Source of the DNA: Qipengyuania aurantiaca
GTDB taxonomy: Bacteria > Pseudomonadota > Alphaproteobacteria > Sphingomonadales > Sphingomonadaceae
Assembly: GCF_019711375.1 (NCBI RefSeq)
Contig: NZ_CP081295.1
Coordinates: forward strand, 1,302,001-1,366,000
Direction of reading: 5' to 3'
Length of the DNA stretch: 64,000 nt
Shown here: positions 47,136 to 56,262 of the stretch, in pieces
How positions within the stretch are numbered: position 1 is the first letter of the stretch
Layout of the letters: each line of letters opens with the position of its first letter
Made by a program: the position numbers and the translations under genes
The notes under the pieces: model-generated
What the model was told of the DNA's origin: nothing
What the model saw: the letters and a program-made list of their open reading frames with translations, nothing else
The model's database searches: none

Positions 47136-47210
47136 GCGGGCGTAGCTCAGGGGTAGAGCACAACCTTGCCAAGGTTGGGGTCGGGCGTTCGAATCGCCTC
47201 GCCCGCTCCA
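47136..47210 (+). tRNA. tRNA-Gly (anticodon GCC)
   Basis: A 75-base cloverleaf including an encoded CCA. The acceptor stem pairs GCGGGCG with CGCCCGC, the D arm is GCTC-AGGGGTA-GAGC, the anticodon arm CAACC-TTGCCAA-GGTTG puts GCC in the loop centre, and the T arm contains TTCGAAT. It reads GGC and GGT glycine codons. Confidence 0.97.
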
Positions 47211-47312
47211 TTTCTCCCATATGAGAACGACAGATGCATGGTCCCAAGGGCCATGCCATTCGTCGTGCCTAACTGCTGTTTGTCGCGGCTGTGCTTGCAA
47301 AAGGGCGAAGAG

Positions 47313-47338
47313 CCCCTAATCAGGGGTTATGTTGTATC
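47313..47338 (+). promoter_or_regulatory. Hairpin and Zur-like dyad over the receptor gene start
   Basis: CCCCT (47313-47317) and AGGGG (47322-47326) can pair over a 4-base loop and would hide the only purine-rich ribosome site of the ZnuD-like gene. Immediately after, GTTATGTTGTATCAC (about 47326-47340) is a partial dyad similar to alphaproteobacterial Zur sites. Either could give zinc-dependent control. Confidence 0.3.
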
Positions 47339-49521
47339 ACTCTGCGGCCATCCGGCACACGCTCAAGGCATCCCTCTCCCTCCTCGCCCTTGCCCAAGCC
47401 GGCAGCGCCATCGCCCAGCAGGCCGATCCGGTCGAGCCGGGCGACACCATCGTGGTGGAAGAAACCGGCGAAGACGATCTCCACAACCGCCGCATCGACG
47501 CTAGCGGAACGATCATCGTAACCGCCGAGGGCCTGCGGCAGTTCGACCTGCTCGCCGGCACCAGCGTGATCGAGAGCGACACGCTCGACGCCAATATGGA
47601 CGGCCAGCTGGGTGAGGTTCTGGCCAGCGTCCCCGGCGTGACTGCCAGCGGTTTCGCGCCCGGCGCGTCGCGCCCCGTCCTTCGCGGTTTCTCCGGCGAG
47701 CGCGTGAAGGTGCTGGTGGATGGCATCGGCGCGATCGACGTCTCCAACACCTCGGCCGACCACGCGGTATCGATCGACCCGCTGACCGCCGAAAGCATCG
47801 AGGTCCTGCGCGGTCCCGCCGTGCTGCTCTACGGCAGCCAGGCCATCGGTGGCGCGGTCAATGTGATCGACAAGCGCATCCCGCGCCGCGTGCCCAATGA
47901 GGATGTCCACGTCGATGCGCTGCTGCGCGCCGACACGGTGAGCGATTTGCGCGAAGGCGGGGCCAGCGTCGATGTGCCGGCGGGCGGGGGCTTCGTCTTC
48001 CATGTGGACGGCAGCTATCGCGACACCGACGACCTCGAAGTGCCGGGCTATCTCGTGGCTCCCGAATTGCGCGCAGAGCTGCTCGCCGAGGCCGAGGAGG
48101 AAGCGGCCGAGGGCCACGCCGAGGAAGCGGCCGAATTGCGCGAACTGGCGCTGGCCCAAGGCGTGCTCGCCAACAGCGGGACCGAGACCTGGACCGCCAA
48201 CGCCGGCATGGCGTTCTTCCGCGGCGATTCGAGCCTCGGCGTGTCGGTTGGTGTCTACGACACCTTCTACGGTATCCCGATCCGCCCCGGCGCCGGCCAT
48301 GCGCATGGCGAGGAAGAAGGCGGCGAGGTCGGCATCGAGGAGGAAGGCCCCGAGACAGTCAACATCGGACTGCGGCAATACCGCGCCGATATGCGCGGCG
48401 ACGTCATGCTTGGCGACGGGTTCTTCGAGCGCTTGAAGCTGCGCGTCGGCTATTCCGATTACACCCACACCGAGTTCGAGGGGGTGGAAGTCGGCACCGT
48501 GTTCGATGTCCAGGGCATCGAGGCGCGCGCCGAACTGGTCCAGAACACCGCCCGCGTGCTTCGCGGTTCGCTGGGGCTGCAATATTACTTTCGCGATTTC
48601 TTCGCCGAAGGGGCGGAAGCCTATATCGCGCCGAACCGCACCGAGCAGATCGCCCTTTTCGCGCTCCAGGAATACGGCAATGGACCGGTCCAGGTCGAAG
48701 GCACACTACGATACGAAGACACGCGCGTCGATTCGGTCCCGCTCGGCCTCGAGCGCACTTTCGGCGCCTTCTCGGGCGCGCTCGGACTTGCCTATGATGT
48801 CACTCCCGCCATCCGCAGCGGCGTGAACCTGTCACGCGTTGCCCGCGCCCCGAGCGCGGAGGAGTTGTTTTCAGGCGGACCCCACATCGCGACCCAGGCT
48901 TTCGAGATCGGCGATGCCGACCTCTCGATCGAACGCGCCTGGGGGGCTGAAGCCTTCATTCGCGGTATCCGCCAACCGTTCGAATTCAGCCTTGCCGCCT
49001 ATCGCAACTGGTTCGACAACTACATTTATCTCGATGAAACCGGCACGGAAGAGGATGGCCTGCCGGTGTTCGTCTATCTCCAGCAGGACGCGACCTATTC
49101 GGGCGTCGAAGGCGAGTTCGTCTGGCATTTCATCGACAGCGAAGGGCTCGACATGAGCGCCGACTTGCGCGGTGAATATGTGAAGGCGGAACTGGCTGAC
49201 GGCACTCCGGTCCCGCGCATCCCGCCGCTGAGCCTGCTGGGCGCGCTGCAGGCTGAGACCACCAATGTCACGCTGCGCGGCGAAGTCGAATGGTTCGACG
49301 CCCAGCGCGATATCGCGCCTTTCGAGACCGAAACCGAGAGCTTCACCCTGGTCAACGCCACCGCGACGTGGCGTCCCTTGCGCGGCGAGACCTCGGTGAC
49401 GCTCATCGCCAAAGCCGAGAACATCTTCGATGTTACCGGCCGCCGCCACGCGAGCTTCACGAAGGACTTCGTGCCGCTGCCGGGGCGCAATTTCAGTCTC
49501 GCGCTCCGGATGAGCTACTAA
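47329..49521 (+). CDS. znuD: TonB-dependent outer membrane receptor, ZnuD-like
   Basis: 730 residues with a signal peptide ending near AIAQ. The plug domain shows GVTASGF, PVLRGFSGERVKVLVDG and IEVLRGPAVLLYGSQAIGGAVNVI; the C-terminal barrel ends in a Phe/Tyr residue (LALRMSY). Two His/Glu-rich loops, EEAAEGHAEEAAE (about 255) and GHAHGEEEGGEVG (about 325), are typical of ZnuD zinc/heme receptors, so zinc uptake is likely. It is 118 bases after the tRNA gene. A partial Zur-like dyad overlaps the start. Confidence 0.85.
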   Translation: MLYHSAAIRHTLKASLSLLALAQAGSAIAQQADPVEPGDTIVVEETGEDDLHNRRIDASGTIIVTAEGLRQFDLLAGTSVIESDTLDANMDGQLGEVLASVPGVTASGFAPGASRPVLRGFSGERVKVLVDGIGAIDVSNTSADHAVSIDPLTAESIEVLRGPAVLLYGSQAIGGAVNVIDKRIPRRVPNEDVHVDALLRADTVSDLREGGASVDVPAGGGFVFHVDGSYRDTDDLEVPGYLVAPELRAELLAEAEEEAAEGHAEEAAELRELALAQGVLANSGTETWTANAGMAFFRGDSSLGVSVGVYDTFYGIPIRPGAGHAHGEEEGGEVGIEEEGPETVNIGLRQYRADMRGDVMLGDGFFERLKLRVGYSDYTHTEFEGVEVGTVFDVQGIEARAELVQNTARVLRGSLGLQYYFRDFFAEGAEAYIAPNRTEQIALFALQEYGNGPVQVEGTLRYEDTRVDSVPLGLERTFGAFSGALGLAYDVTPAIRSGVNLSRVARAPSAEELFSGGPHIATQAFEIGDADLSIERAWGAEAFIRGIRQPFEFSLAAYRNWFDNYIYLDETGTEEDGLPVFVYLQQDATYSGVEGEFVWHFIDSEGLDMSADLRGEYVKAELADGTPVPRIPPLSLLGALQAETTNVTLRGEVEWFDAQRDIAPFETETESFTLVNATATWRPLRGETSVTLIAKAENIFDVTGRRHASFTKDFVPLPGRNFSLALRMSY

Positions 49522-49528
49522 ACGGGGC

Positions 49529-50704
49529 CTAGCTCTCGACTTCGAAGGTCAGGTGCGCATGGTCGCGCAGCCGCTCGACCAGCGCTTCGCCGAGGAAGGA
49601 GCCGGGCGTGCCCACGCCGCCTTCCGCATCGCTTTCGAGCAGCGCCATGCCGGTTTCGCCGATCATGCGGCTGGTCGATCCGTAACCGGGGTCGAACTTG
49701 CCCTTCACCGCGTATTTGATCTGTTTGCCGTCGGGCCATTCGCCGATGAAGAGCACGTCGTAAAAGCCGTTCTCGCGCTCTTCCTTGGTCGGACCTTCGC
49801 CCGGCTTGGGCGGTTTCGCGCCGAAGGGATTCTTCATCAGCTCGACCGCCGCGTTGGCTGCGGCCTTGCCCGCATCGCCGGGGCTGGTCAGCACCATCTC
49901 GTCATAGCGGAAGTCCTCGCCATAGGGGTGACCGCGCAGGAAATTGGTGCGGTGGACGTTCTTGGTGTTGATCGGCGCCATGACGAAGGGAGCGGCCCAT
50001 TTGCCCACCTCGTCCTCGTAGCGCGGGACCATACCCGAAGGCTGGTCGGGCCCTTCGAAGCCGGGCGTGAGCGCGAAAGGATCGCGCAGCTGGGCGATGA
50101 TTTTCGGGTTCTTCATCGCCGCCTTCATCGTCGCGCCCAGGCTGGCGGCGGTGCCGCCCGAGAAGGTGCCCTGCATCTTGCGCACGCGGCCCTTGACCCG
50201 AGGGGCGGGCGAGCCGTGGAGCGCCGTGGCCTCCTGCTGCAGCATCAGCACGCCGAGATCAAAGGGGATCGAATCGAAACCGGAAGAAAAGCAGATGCGC
50301 GCGCCGCTCGCTTTTGCGGCCTCGTGATGCTGTTCGATCTTCTCGGCCATCCACGCCGGTTCGCCGCACAGATCGGCATAATCGGTGCCGGTCTTCACGC
50401 AGGCTTCCACCAGCGCATCGCCATAGAGCTGGTAGGGCCCGACCGTGGTCAGCACGACCTTCGTGCGCTTGCACATGGCCTCGAGGCTGGCGGGATCCCC
50501 GGCATCGGCCACGATCATCGGCGTGGTCGAAGGCGCGCCGATTTCCTCGCGCACGGCGGCAAGCTTGTCCTCGCTCCGCCCGGCCATGGCCCATTTCGGA
50601 CCATCGTCCCGGCTACCGTATTCGCGCACGAAATGCTCGGCGACGAGGCGGCCGGTGTAGCCGGTCGCGCCGTAGATGATAATGTCGAATTCTTTGTCGG
50701 CCAT
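49529..50704 (-). CDS. Saccharopine dehydrogenase-like (trans-acting enoyl reductase type) protein
   Basis: 391 residues. YGATGYTGRLVAEH near the start is the Rossmann NAD(P) motif, TVGPYQLYGDALVEACV and YADLCGEPAW are family-typical segments, and FDSIPFDLG is the second conserved region of mycobacterial-type trans-acting enoyl reductases. The family reduces double bonds or acts as lysine-pathway reductases; here the substrate is unknown. ATG 50704 was chosen over a frame 13 codons longer. It converges on the receptor gene. Confidence 0.87.
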   Translation of the reverse strand: MADKEFDIIIYGATGYTGRLVAEHFVREYGSRDDGPKWAMAGRSEDKLAAVREEIGAPSTTPMIVADAGDPASLEAMCKRTKVVLTTVGPYQLYGDALVEACVKTGTDYADLCGEPAWMAEKIEQHHEAAKASGARICFSSGFDSIPFDLGVLMLQQEATALHGSPAPRVKGRVRKMQGTFSGGTAASLGATMKAAMKNPKIIAQLRDPFALTPGFEGPDQPSGMVPRYEDEVGKWAAPFVMAPINTKNVHRTNFLRGHPYGEDFRYDEMVLTSPGDAGKAAANAAVELMKNPFGAKPPKPGEGPTKEERENGFYDVLFIGEWPDGKQIKYAVKGKFDPGYGSTSRMIGETGMALLESDAEGGVGTPGSFLGEALVERLRDHAHLTFEVES

Positions 50705-50786
50705 GCACGCTCTCCCAAGGGTGAGCGGGAGGTGTGCGCGCAAGGACGCCGAGAGTCAAAGACGCTGCGTCACCGCAGCCTCGTAA

Positions 50787-51341
50787 TCAGAGGCGCGGCA
50801 GTGTGACCCCGCGTTGGCCCATGTATTTGCCCGCTCGGTCGGCATAACTCGTCTCGCAGCGTTCGTTGCCCTGCAGGAAGAGGAACTGGCACGCGCCTTC
50901 GTTGGCGTAGATCTTGGCCGGCAGCGGCGTAGTGTTCGAAAACTCCAGCGTCACATGGCCTTCCCAGCCCGGCTCCAGCGGGGTGACGTTCACGATGATT
51001 CCGCAGCGCGCGTAGGTGCTCTTGCCTAGGCAGATCACCAGCACATCTTCCGGCACACGGAAATATTCGACGGTGCGGGCGAGCGCGAAGCTGTTGGGCG
51101 GGATCACGCAGACATCGGTCTGGCGGTCGACGAAGCTAGTGGCGGCGAAATCCTTGGGGTCCACCACCGCGTTGTCGACATTGGTGAAGATCTTGAATTC
51201 GTCCGCCACGCGCGCGTCATAGCCGTAGGAGGAGAGGCCATAGCTGATGGTCCCGTCGCGCCGCTGGCTTTCGACGAAGGGTTCGATCATGCCGCGCTCT
51301 GTAGCTGCGGAGCGGATCCATTTGTCGGAGAGAATCGCCAT
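50787..51341 (-). CDS. dcd: dCTP deaminase
   Basis: 184 residues, the normal length. Dcd converts dCTP to d[20 protein letters not shown] is the N-terminal signature, with [11 protein letters not shown] holding the active-site segment, and [15 protein letters not shown] the catalytic glutamate. ATG 51341 gives the standard start. It is monocistronic between the TetR gene and the saccharopine dehydrogenase-like gene. Confidence 0.96.
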   Translation of the reverse strand: MAILSDKWIRSAATERGMIEPFVESQRRDGTISYGLSSYGYDARVADEFKIFTNVDNAVVDPKDFAATSFVDRQTDVCVIPPNSFALARTVEYFRVPEDVLVICLGKSTYARCGIIVNVTPLEPGWEGHVTLEFSNTTPLPAKIYANEGACQFLFLQGNERCETSYADRAGKYMGQRGVTLPRL

Positions 51342-51407
51342 GCCCCGCAGGATTGAACAAGCGGGCGCGCGCGGCAAGCGGGAGGGGCATTTAATCCCCT
51401 CTTCTCG

Positions 51408-52034
51408 TCACATGCCGTGGAACTGGCTGGTCCCCCGCGCGCCGCCATCGTTCGCATCTAGCCCGTCGAAGATCGCGTCGACGATATGCGCCAGCTTGTC
51501 TTCGGACAGGCGCTCCCCAATCATCGCGATCAGGTAGGGCTGGATGTAGCACAGCACCATTTGGTTGATGACCGAACGGGCGAAGTCCACGTCCATCCCG
51601 GCAAGGTGTCCGTCCGCCTGCGCTTCGGCGATCAGCTCGCACAGGTAATGGTCGCCAAGGTCGATATAGCTCTGGGCGTATTCGAAATAGCGTTCGCCCA
51701 TCTCGACATAGAGGCGAAAGGTCGCAGGATCCTCTTCGAAATTGCGGCGCAGCAGCACGAAGCGGCGAGCGATGAATTCGTACATCTTGCGGCGCGGCGG
51801 AAGGCCACTCGCCATCACCTCGTCCATCACCGCGATCTTGGGCGCGAACCATTCAGCGGTAATTGCCTCGAGCAGATCGCTTTCCTCGGGAAACACGGCA
51901 TCGAGCCTTGCGCGGGCGATCTTGAGTTCGGCCGCGAGCCGGGTCCGGGTGACTTCTTCTCCGGTCCGATCCATCAGCGCCATCGCCTCGCGGGCGAAGC
52001 GGCTGCGCATTTGCTCGATGTCCTTCTCGCTCAC
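51408..52034 (-). CDS. TetR/AcrR-type transcriptional regulator
   Basis: 208 residues. The N-terminal 45 residues have a helix-turn-helix of the TetR kind (EVTRTRLAAELKIARARLDAVFPEESDLLEAI). The remainder is a helical ligand/dimer domain. The recognition helix lacks the usual Tyr-x-x-Phe pattern and reads ARLDAVFPEES, so it is divergent. The obvious neighbours that could be its targets are the DUF1295 and acyltransferase genes, but no operator was found. Confidence 0.8.
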   Translation of the reverse strand: MSEKDIEQMRSRFAREAMALMDRTGEEVTRTRLAAELKIARARLDAVFPEESDLLEAITAEWFAPKIAVMDEVMASGLPPRRKMYEFIARRFVLLRRNFEEDPATFRLYVEMGERYFEYAQSYIDLGDHYLCELIAEAQADGHLAGMDVDFARSVINQMVLCYIQPYLIAMIGERLSEDKLAHIVDAIFDGLDANDGGARGTSQFHGM

Positions 52035-52111
52035 CCGTCCCGCTCCGTTCGCCGCTGGCTTTGTCCCATGTAGCCTATCGGGGGCATGGTTAAACCCCGG
52101 GGGGCGGAAAT

Positions 52112-52909
52112 TCAGACGCTTTTCTTCGGTGGCAGCGGAATGAAGGCCGAGGTGCGCTGCTTGTAATCCTCATATCCGGGGCGTGTGTGCTTCATGCCCT
52201 TCTCGAGCAGCGCCGCACCCGACCATTTGACCAGCGTGAAGGTCAGGAAGATCGGCCCGGCGACGGTCCACAGCGCGACCTCCCAGCTGACGCTGGCGAC
52301 CACCAGCCAGATCCCCCACCAGGCACAGGCATCGCCGAAATAATTGGGATGGCGGGTGTAGCGCCATAGGCCCTTGTCCATCACCTCGCCCTTGTTGGCG
52401 GGGTCGTTCTTGAATTGCGCCAACTGCCAGTCGCCGAGCCATTCGAAGGTGATGCCGAGGAGGTAGAGGGCGAGACCTGCCAGCGTCAACGCAGCGATCT
52501 CCTGCTTCGGGTCGCTCGCGAGGATCCCAGCCTGCGCGGGCGAGCTGACGAGAAATAGCAGCAAGGCCTGCCCGAGCCAGATCTTGGTCAGCGCGGCAAA
52601 AGCGAAGCGGCCGTTTTCTCGGTCCTTTCGGAGCATGCGTTCGTAGCGCTTGTCCTCGCCTTCCTCACGCCAGCGGCGCAGGAGGTAGATTCCCAGCCGC
52701 AGGCCCCATGCCGCAGTCATGGCGAGGATCAGATGGGCGAGCGCCCCGCGCCCGGATAGCTGGAGCCAGCTGGTGAAGGCCATGAGCGCCATGCCCACTC
52801 CCCAGAAGCTGTCGATGAAAGAGACATCGTCGATCCGGACCGAGATGCCCCAAAGCCCCAAGACCACCGCGAGCAGAATGCCTGCATTAACCAGCAGCGC
52901 CTCGATCAT
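52112..52909 (-). CDS. DUF1295/steroid 5-alpha-reductase-like membrane protein
   Basis: 265 residues with about six to seven helices. The SFIDSFWGVGMALMAF start, LRLGIYLLRRW, and the C-terminal LWRYTRHPNYFGDACAWWGIWL are the family signature (R-x-x-R-H-P-N-Y). These are often lipid- or sterol-linked reductases or methyltransferases. It overlaps the acyltransferase gene by four bases on the same strand, so the two are co-translated, consistent with a membrane-lipid role. Confidence 0.9.
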   Translation of the reverse strand: MIEALLVNAGILLAVVLGLWGISVRIDDVSFIDSFWGVGMALMAFTSWLQLSGRGALAHLILAMTAAWGLRLGIYLLRRWREEGEDKRYERMLRKDRENGRFAFAALTKIWLGQALLLFLVSSPAQAGILASDPKQEIAALTLAGLALYLLGITFEWLGDWQLAQFKNDPANKGEVMDKGLWRYTRHPNYFGDACAWWGIWLVVASVSWEVALWTVAGPIFLTFTLVKWSGAALLEKGMKHTRPGYEDYKQRTSAFIPLPPKKSV

Positions 52910-53532
52910 CCCTGTCCCCCCTCTGCAAGGAGCCTGTCAGCCTGCGCGTCCAAGACCCTGTAGCGCTCGTAATCCGGGCGTTTCGAAAGCAGGAAATCGG
53001 CAATCTTCTTGAGGTCGCGACCATAGTCCCCGCTCGGCCAGATCGGTTCGCTGAAGCCGAGCACGCGGCGCTTCCAGCTCACCCAGGCCACCACCACAGG
53101 CACCTCGGCCGCCTGAGCAATGTGGTAGAAACCGCTCTTCCATTCGCCGTTGGAGCTGCGCGTGCCTTCCGCCGCGATGACCAGCGTCAGTCGGTCGGCC
53201 TTGGCAAAGGCCTCGGCGACCTGTTCGACGTAATTTGCGCGCCTGGTCCGGTCGACCGGTACGCCGCCCATGTCGTACATGAAGTTCTTCATCCACCCCT
53301 TGAACAGCGTGTGCTTGCCCATGAAGCTCGGCTCGACGCCTTCTTCGGCCGTCGCGCCGGTGAAGAACACGAAGTCCCAGTTCGAGGTGTGCGGCGCGCC
53401 CGCGATCACGAATTTGTCGAGCCGCGGCAAGGGCGATTCGATGCGCCAGCCCTGCAGCTTGTAGATCCACCAGATGATACGCCGCACGATGCGGCTCAGC
53501 AGCGATGGCTTGCGGTTATCCGGTCTTGGCAT
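52906..53532 (-). CDS. Lysophospholipid acyltransferase family protein
   Basis: 208 residues. HTSNWD near residue 48 is the H-x4-D acyltransferase motif, FMYDMGGVPVDR is block II, and AAEGTRSSNGEWKSGFYHIA is block III with the EGTR arginine. This is the PlsC-type fold that transfers acyl chains to lysophosphatidate or related lipids. The gene precedes and overlaps the DUF1295 gene. Confidence 0.9.
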   Translation of the reverse strand: MPRPDNRKPSLLSRIVRRIIWWIYKLQGWRIESPLPRLDKFVIAGAPHTSNWDFVFFTGATAEEGVEPSFMGKHTLFKGWMKNFMYDMGGVPVDRTRRANYVEQVAEAFAKADRLTLVIAAEGTRSSNGEWKSGFYHIAQAAEVPVVVAWVSWKRRVLGFSEPIWPSGDYGRDLKKIADFLLSKRPDYERYRVLDAQADRLLAEGGQG

Positions 53533-53590
53533 TCTCTCTCCTCCCGCCCGGTTAGCACGTCCGGGCGGGAAAGCGAGGGGATTGGCGAGT

Positions 53591-54259
53591 TTAGACCCGG
53601 TCGCGTTCGTTCAGCGTGGGATCGGCCGCAGGGCGCACGGGAGCGCTTTCTGCGCGATCGTCGACACCGTCATGGTCGGCATCGACATGCGGGTCGACGC
53701 TGTCGGGAACGCCATCGCCATCCCGGTCGGCAACGTCGCTGGTCATTTCGCCAAACAGCGCTTCATAGTGGTTGATCGCGCGGCGCAGTTCCTCGGTGGT
53801 CGCCTCGCTCGATCGGTCGGCGATTTCGTGGCCGGTGAGGTAGTGCTTGGCGACATCGCCATGGTCAACGGTAAGGTCGGCGTGGCGCATCTCGAAATCG
53901 GCCATGGGGTAGCCGCGCGTGTTCATGATGTCGGTCAGCAAGCGGTCGGCCTTGGCGACGGCTTCGACGGGGCTATCGACGAACAGCGCCTTGGTGTCTT
54001 TCCAGTCTGCGGCGTAGCGGTCGTGCTCGGCGCGGGTCAGCGGACGGATGTCGAGCTTCTTCACCCGCTCCTCGCGCTCGATCAGGTCGGCTTCGGCATC
54101 GCGCCGGCCACCGCGCGCATCGACCGTGCGATCATATTCGTCGCCGAACTTGTCGCGCAATTCCTGCGTGCGTTTGCGCTGGACGAACAGCCAGGCGAGC
54201 AGCGCGCCGACAACGACGACAATGAGCACGATGGCGATGGTGACTTCTTGGCCTTCCAC
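53591..54259 (-). CDS. Membrane-anchored protein with acidic calcium-type repeats
   Basis: 222 residues. An N-terminal membrane helix (TIAIVLIVVVVGALLAWLF) is followed by a charged helical region and a C-terminal segment, DRDGDGVPDSVDPHVDADHDGVDD, with D-x-D-x-D-G repeats as in thrombospondin type 3 or EF-like calcium sites. Function unknown. It starts with GTG at 54259 after GAGGAG. Confidence 0.75.
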   Translation of the reverse strand: MEGQEVTIAIVLIVVVVGALLAWLFVQRKRTQELRDKFGDEYDRTVDARGGRRDAEADLIEREERVKKLDIRPLTRAEHDRYAADWKDTKALFVDSPVEAVAKADRLLTDIMNTRGYPMADFEMRHADLTVDHGDVAKHYLTGHEIADRSSEATTEELRRAINHYEALFGEMTSDVADRDGDGVPDSVDPHVDADHDGVDDRAESAPVRPAADPTLNERDRV

Positions 54260-54335
54260 GGGAATTCTCCTCAGCCCGGTCCAACCCCCACGGTATGTTT
54301 CCGCAATGGTTGGAGGGGCTTGGAGGTTCCCCGGA

Positions 54336-55946
54336 CTACATCCGGAACACGCCGAATTGCGGCTTTTCGGGTATCGGCGCTTCCAGCGTCGCGGCGAAGG
54401 CTAGGCCCAGCACGTCGCGGGTCTGGGCGGGGTCGATCACGCCGTCGTCCCACAGGCGGGCGGTGGCGTAATAGGGGTTGCCTTCGTCCTCGTATTTCTG
54501 GCGGATCGGGGCCTTGAATTCCTCGGCCTGTTCTTCGGTCCAGCTGTCGGCGTCGCGGTGGACGGTGGCGAGGACCGATGCGGCCTGCTCGCCGCCCATC
54601 ACCGAGATGCGCGCGTTGGGCCAGGTGAAGAGGAAGCGCGGCGAATAGGCGCGGCCGCACATGCCGTAATTGCCGGCGCCGAAGCTGCCGCCGATGACCA
54701 CGGTGACCTTGGGCACGGTGGCGGTGGCGACAGCGGTCACCAGTTTTGCGCCATGCTTGGCGATGCCCTCGGCCTCGTATTTCCCGCCGACCATGAAGCC
54801 CGAGATATTCTGGAGGAACAGCAGCGGGATGCGGCGCTGGCAGGCCAGCTCGATGAAATGCGCACCCTTCTGCGCGCTTTCGGAAAACAGCACACCGTTG
54901 TTGGCGAGGATGGCCACAGGCATGCCCCAGATATGCGCAAAGCCGCAAACGAGCGTGCTGCCGTAATGCTGCTTGAACTCGTGGAATTCGCTACCGTCGA
55001 CGAGACGCGCGATGATTTCCTTCACGTCGTAGGGCGCGCGCACATCGTCGGGCACGATTGCGTAGAGGTCATCGGCGTCGAATTTCGGCGCGCGCGGTTC
55101 CTTCAGTTCGACGCCCTGCGCGGCGGCATAATTCCCACCAAGGTGGCTGACGATATCGCGCACGATGGTGAGCGCGTGCTCGTCGTTCTCGGCGAGGTGG
55201 TCGACCACGCCCGATTTCTTCGCGTGGAGATCACCTCCGCCCAAATCCTCGGCGCTGATTTCCTCACCCGTCGCGGCCTTTACCAGCGGCGGTCCGGCGA
55301 GGAAAATCGTGCCCTGGTTGCGCACGATGACCGTCTCGTCCGACATGGCGGGCACATAGGCCCCGCCTGCGGTGCAGCTGCCCATGACGCACGCGATTTG
55401 CGGGATGCCGAGCGCCGACATGTTCGCCTGGTTGAAGAAGATGCGCCCGAAATGGTCGCGGTCGGGGAAGACCTCGGCCTGATGCGGCAGGTTCGCCCCG
55501 CCGCTGTCGACGAGGTAGATGCATGGCAGCCGGTTCTCCTGCGCGATCTCCTGCGCGCGAAGATGCTTCTTCACCGTCATCGGATAATAAGTGCCGCCCT
55601 TCACCGTCGCGTCGTTGCACACGATCATCACCTGACGGCCCGAGACTCGGCCGATCCCGGCGATCATGCCAGCGCCGTTGATCTCGTCCTTGCCGTACAT
55701 GCCATTGGCGGCAAGCTGGCCGATTTCGAGGAACGGGCTGCCCGGATCGAGCAACCGCTCCACCCGCTCGCGCGGCAAAAGCTTGCCCCGCCCGACATGG
55801 CGCTCACGGCTGCCTTCAGAGCCACCCAGAGCGGCAGCGGCGACGGTGGAGCGCAGGTCGGCAGCGAGCGATTTGTTGTGCTCGAAACGCGCCTTTGCGT
55901 CAGGCGCTTCACGGTCGAGTGTGGATGTGAGAACGGGTGCGGTCAT
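54336..55946 (-). CDS. liuB: Methylcrotonoyl-CoA carboxylase, beta (carboxyltransferase) subunit
   Basis: 536 residues of a biotin-dependent acyl-CoA carboxyltransferase. [28 protein letters not shown] (N-terminal) and [18 protein letters not shown] (C-terminal) are the paired oxyanion-hole loops; the [18 protein letters not shown] segment is typical of 3-methylcrotonyl-CoA carboxylase beta. With the isovaleryl-CoA dehydrogenase-like gene before it, this indicates leucine catabolism. The biotin (alpha) subunit is not in the window. Confidence 0.92.
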   Translation of the reverse strand: MTAPVLTSTLDREAPDAKARFEHNKSLAADLRSTVAAAALGGSEGSRERHVGRGKLLPRERVERLLDPGSPFLEIGQLAANGMYGKDEINGAGMIAGIGRVSGRQVMIVCNDATVKGGTYYPMTVKKHLRAQEIAQENRLPCIYLVDSGGANLPHQAEVFPDRDHFGRIFFNQANMSALGIPQIACVMGSCTAGGAYVPAMSDETVIVRNQGTIFLAGPPLVKAATGEEISAEDLGGGDLHAKKSGVVDHLAENDEHALTIVRDIVSHLGGNYAAAQGVELKEPRAPKFDADDLYAIVPDDVRAPYDVKEIIARLVDGSEFHEFKQHYGSTLVCGFAHIWGMPVAILANNGVLFSESAQKGAHFIELACQRRIPLLFLQNISGFMVGGKYEAEGIAKHGAKLVTAVATATVPKVTVVIGGSFGAGNYGMCGRAYSPRFLFTWPNARISVMGGEQAASVLATVHRDADSWTEEQAEEFKAPIRQKYEDEGNPYYATARLWDDGVIDPAQTRDVLGLAFAATLEAPIPEKPQFGVFRM

Positions 55947-55956
55947 AATGTCGGCC

Positions 55957-56262
55957 CTAGCGTTTCTTCACGAACTCGGCACGCAGGACCAGACCCTTGA
56001 TGCCGGGGTATTTGCAATCGATTTCCTGGGCGTCGCCGGTAAGCCGGATCGATTTGATCAGCGTACCCTGCTTGAGCGTCTGCCCTGCGCCCTTGACCTC
56101 GAGGTCCTTGATCAGCGTCACCTGGTCGCCATCTTCGAGAAGGTTGCCGACCGCATCGCGAACTTCGACGCGTTCGGCAGCCGCCTGCTTCGCCGCCAGT
56201 TCGGAAGCGGGCATCCATTCGCCGCTTTCCTCGTCGTAGACGTAGTCTTCGTCGCTGCTCAC
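55957..56262 (-). CDS. PhnA/YjdM-like domain protein lacking the zinc ribbon
   Basis: 101 residues. The last 65 match the C-terminal domain of PhnA/YjdM proteins ([20 protein letters not shown] and [11 protein letters not shown]). The usual N-terminal four-cysteine zinc ribbon is missing; in its place are acidic residues ([18 protein letters not shown]). It starts with GTG overlapping the dehydrogenase stop by four bases and precedes the carboxylase gene by 10, so it is inside a leucine-degradation operon. Its role there is unknown. Confidence 0.85.
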   Translation of the reverse strand: MSSDEDYVYDEESGEWMPASELAAKQAAAERVEVRDAVGNLLEDGDQVTLIKDLEVKGAGQTLKQGTLIKSIRLTGDAQEIDCKYPGIKGLVLRAEFVKKR

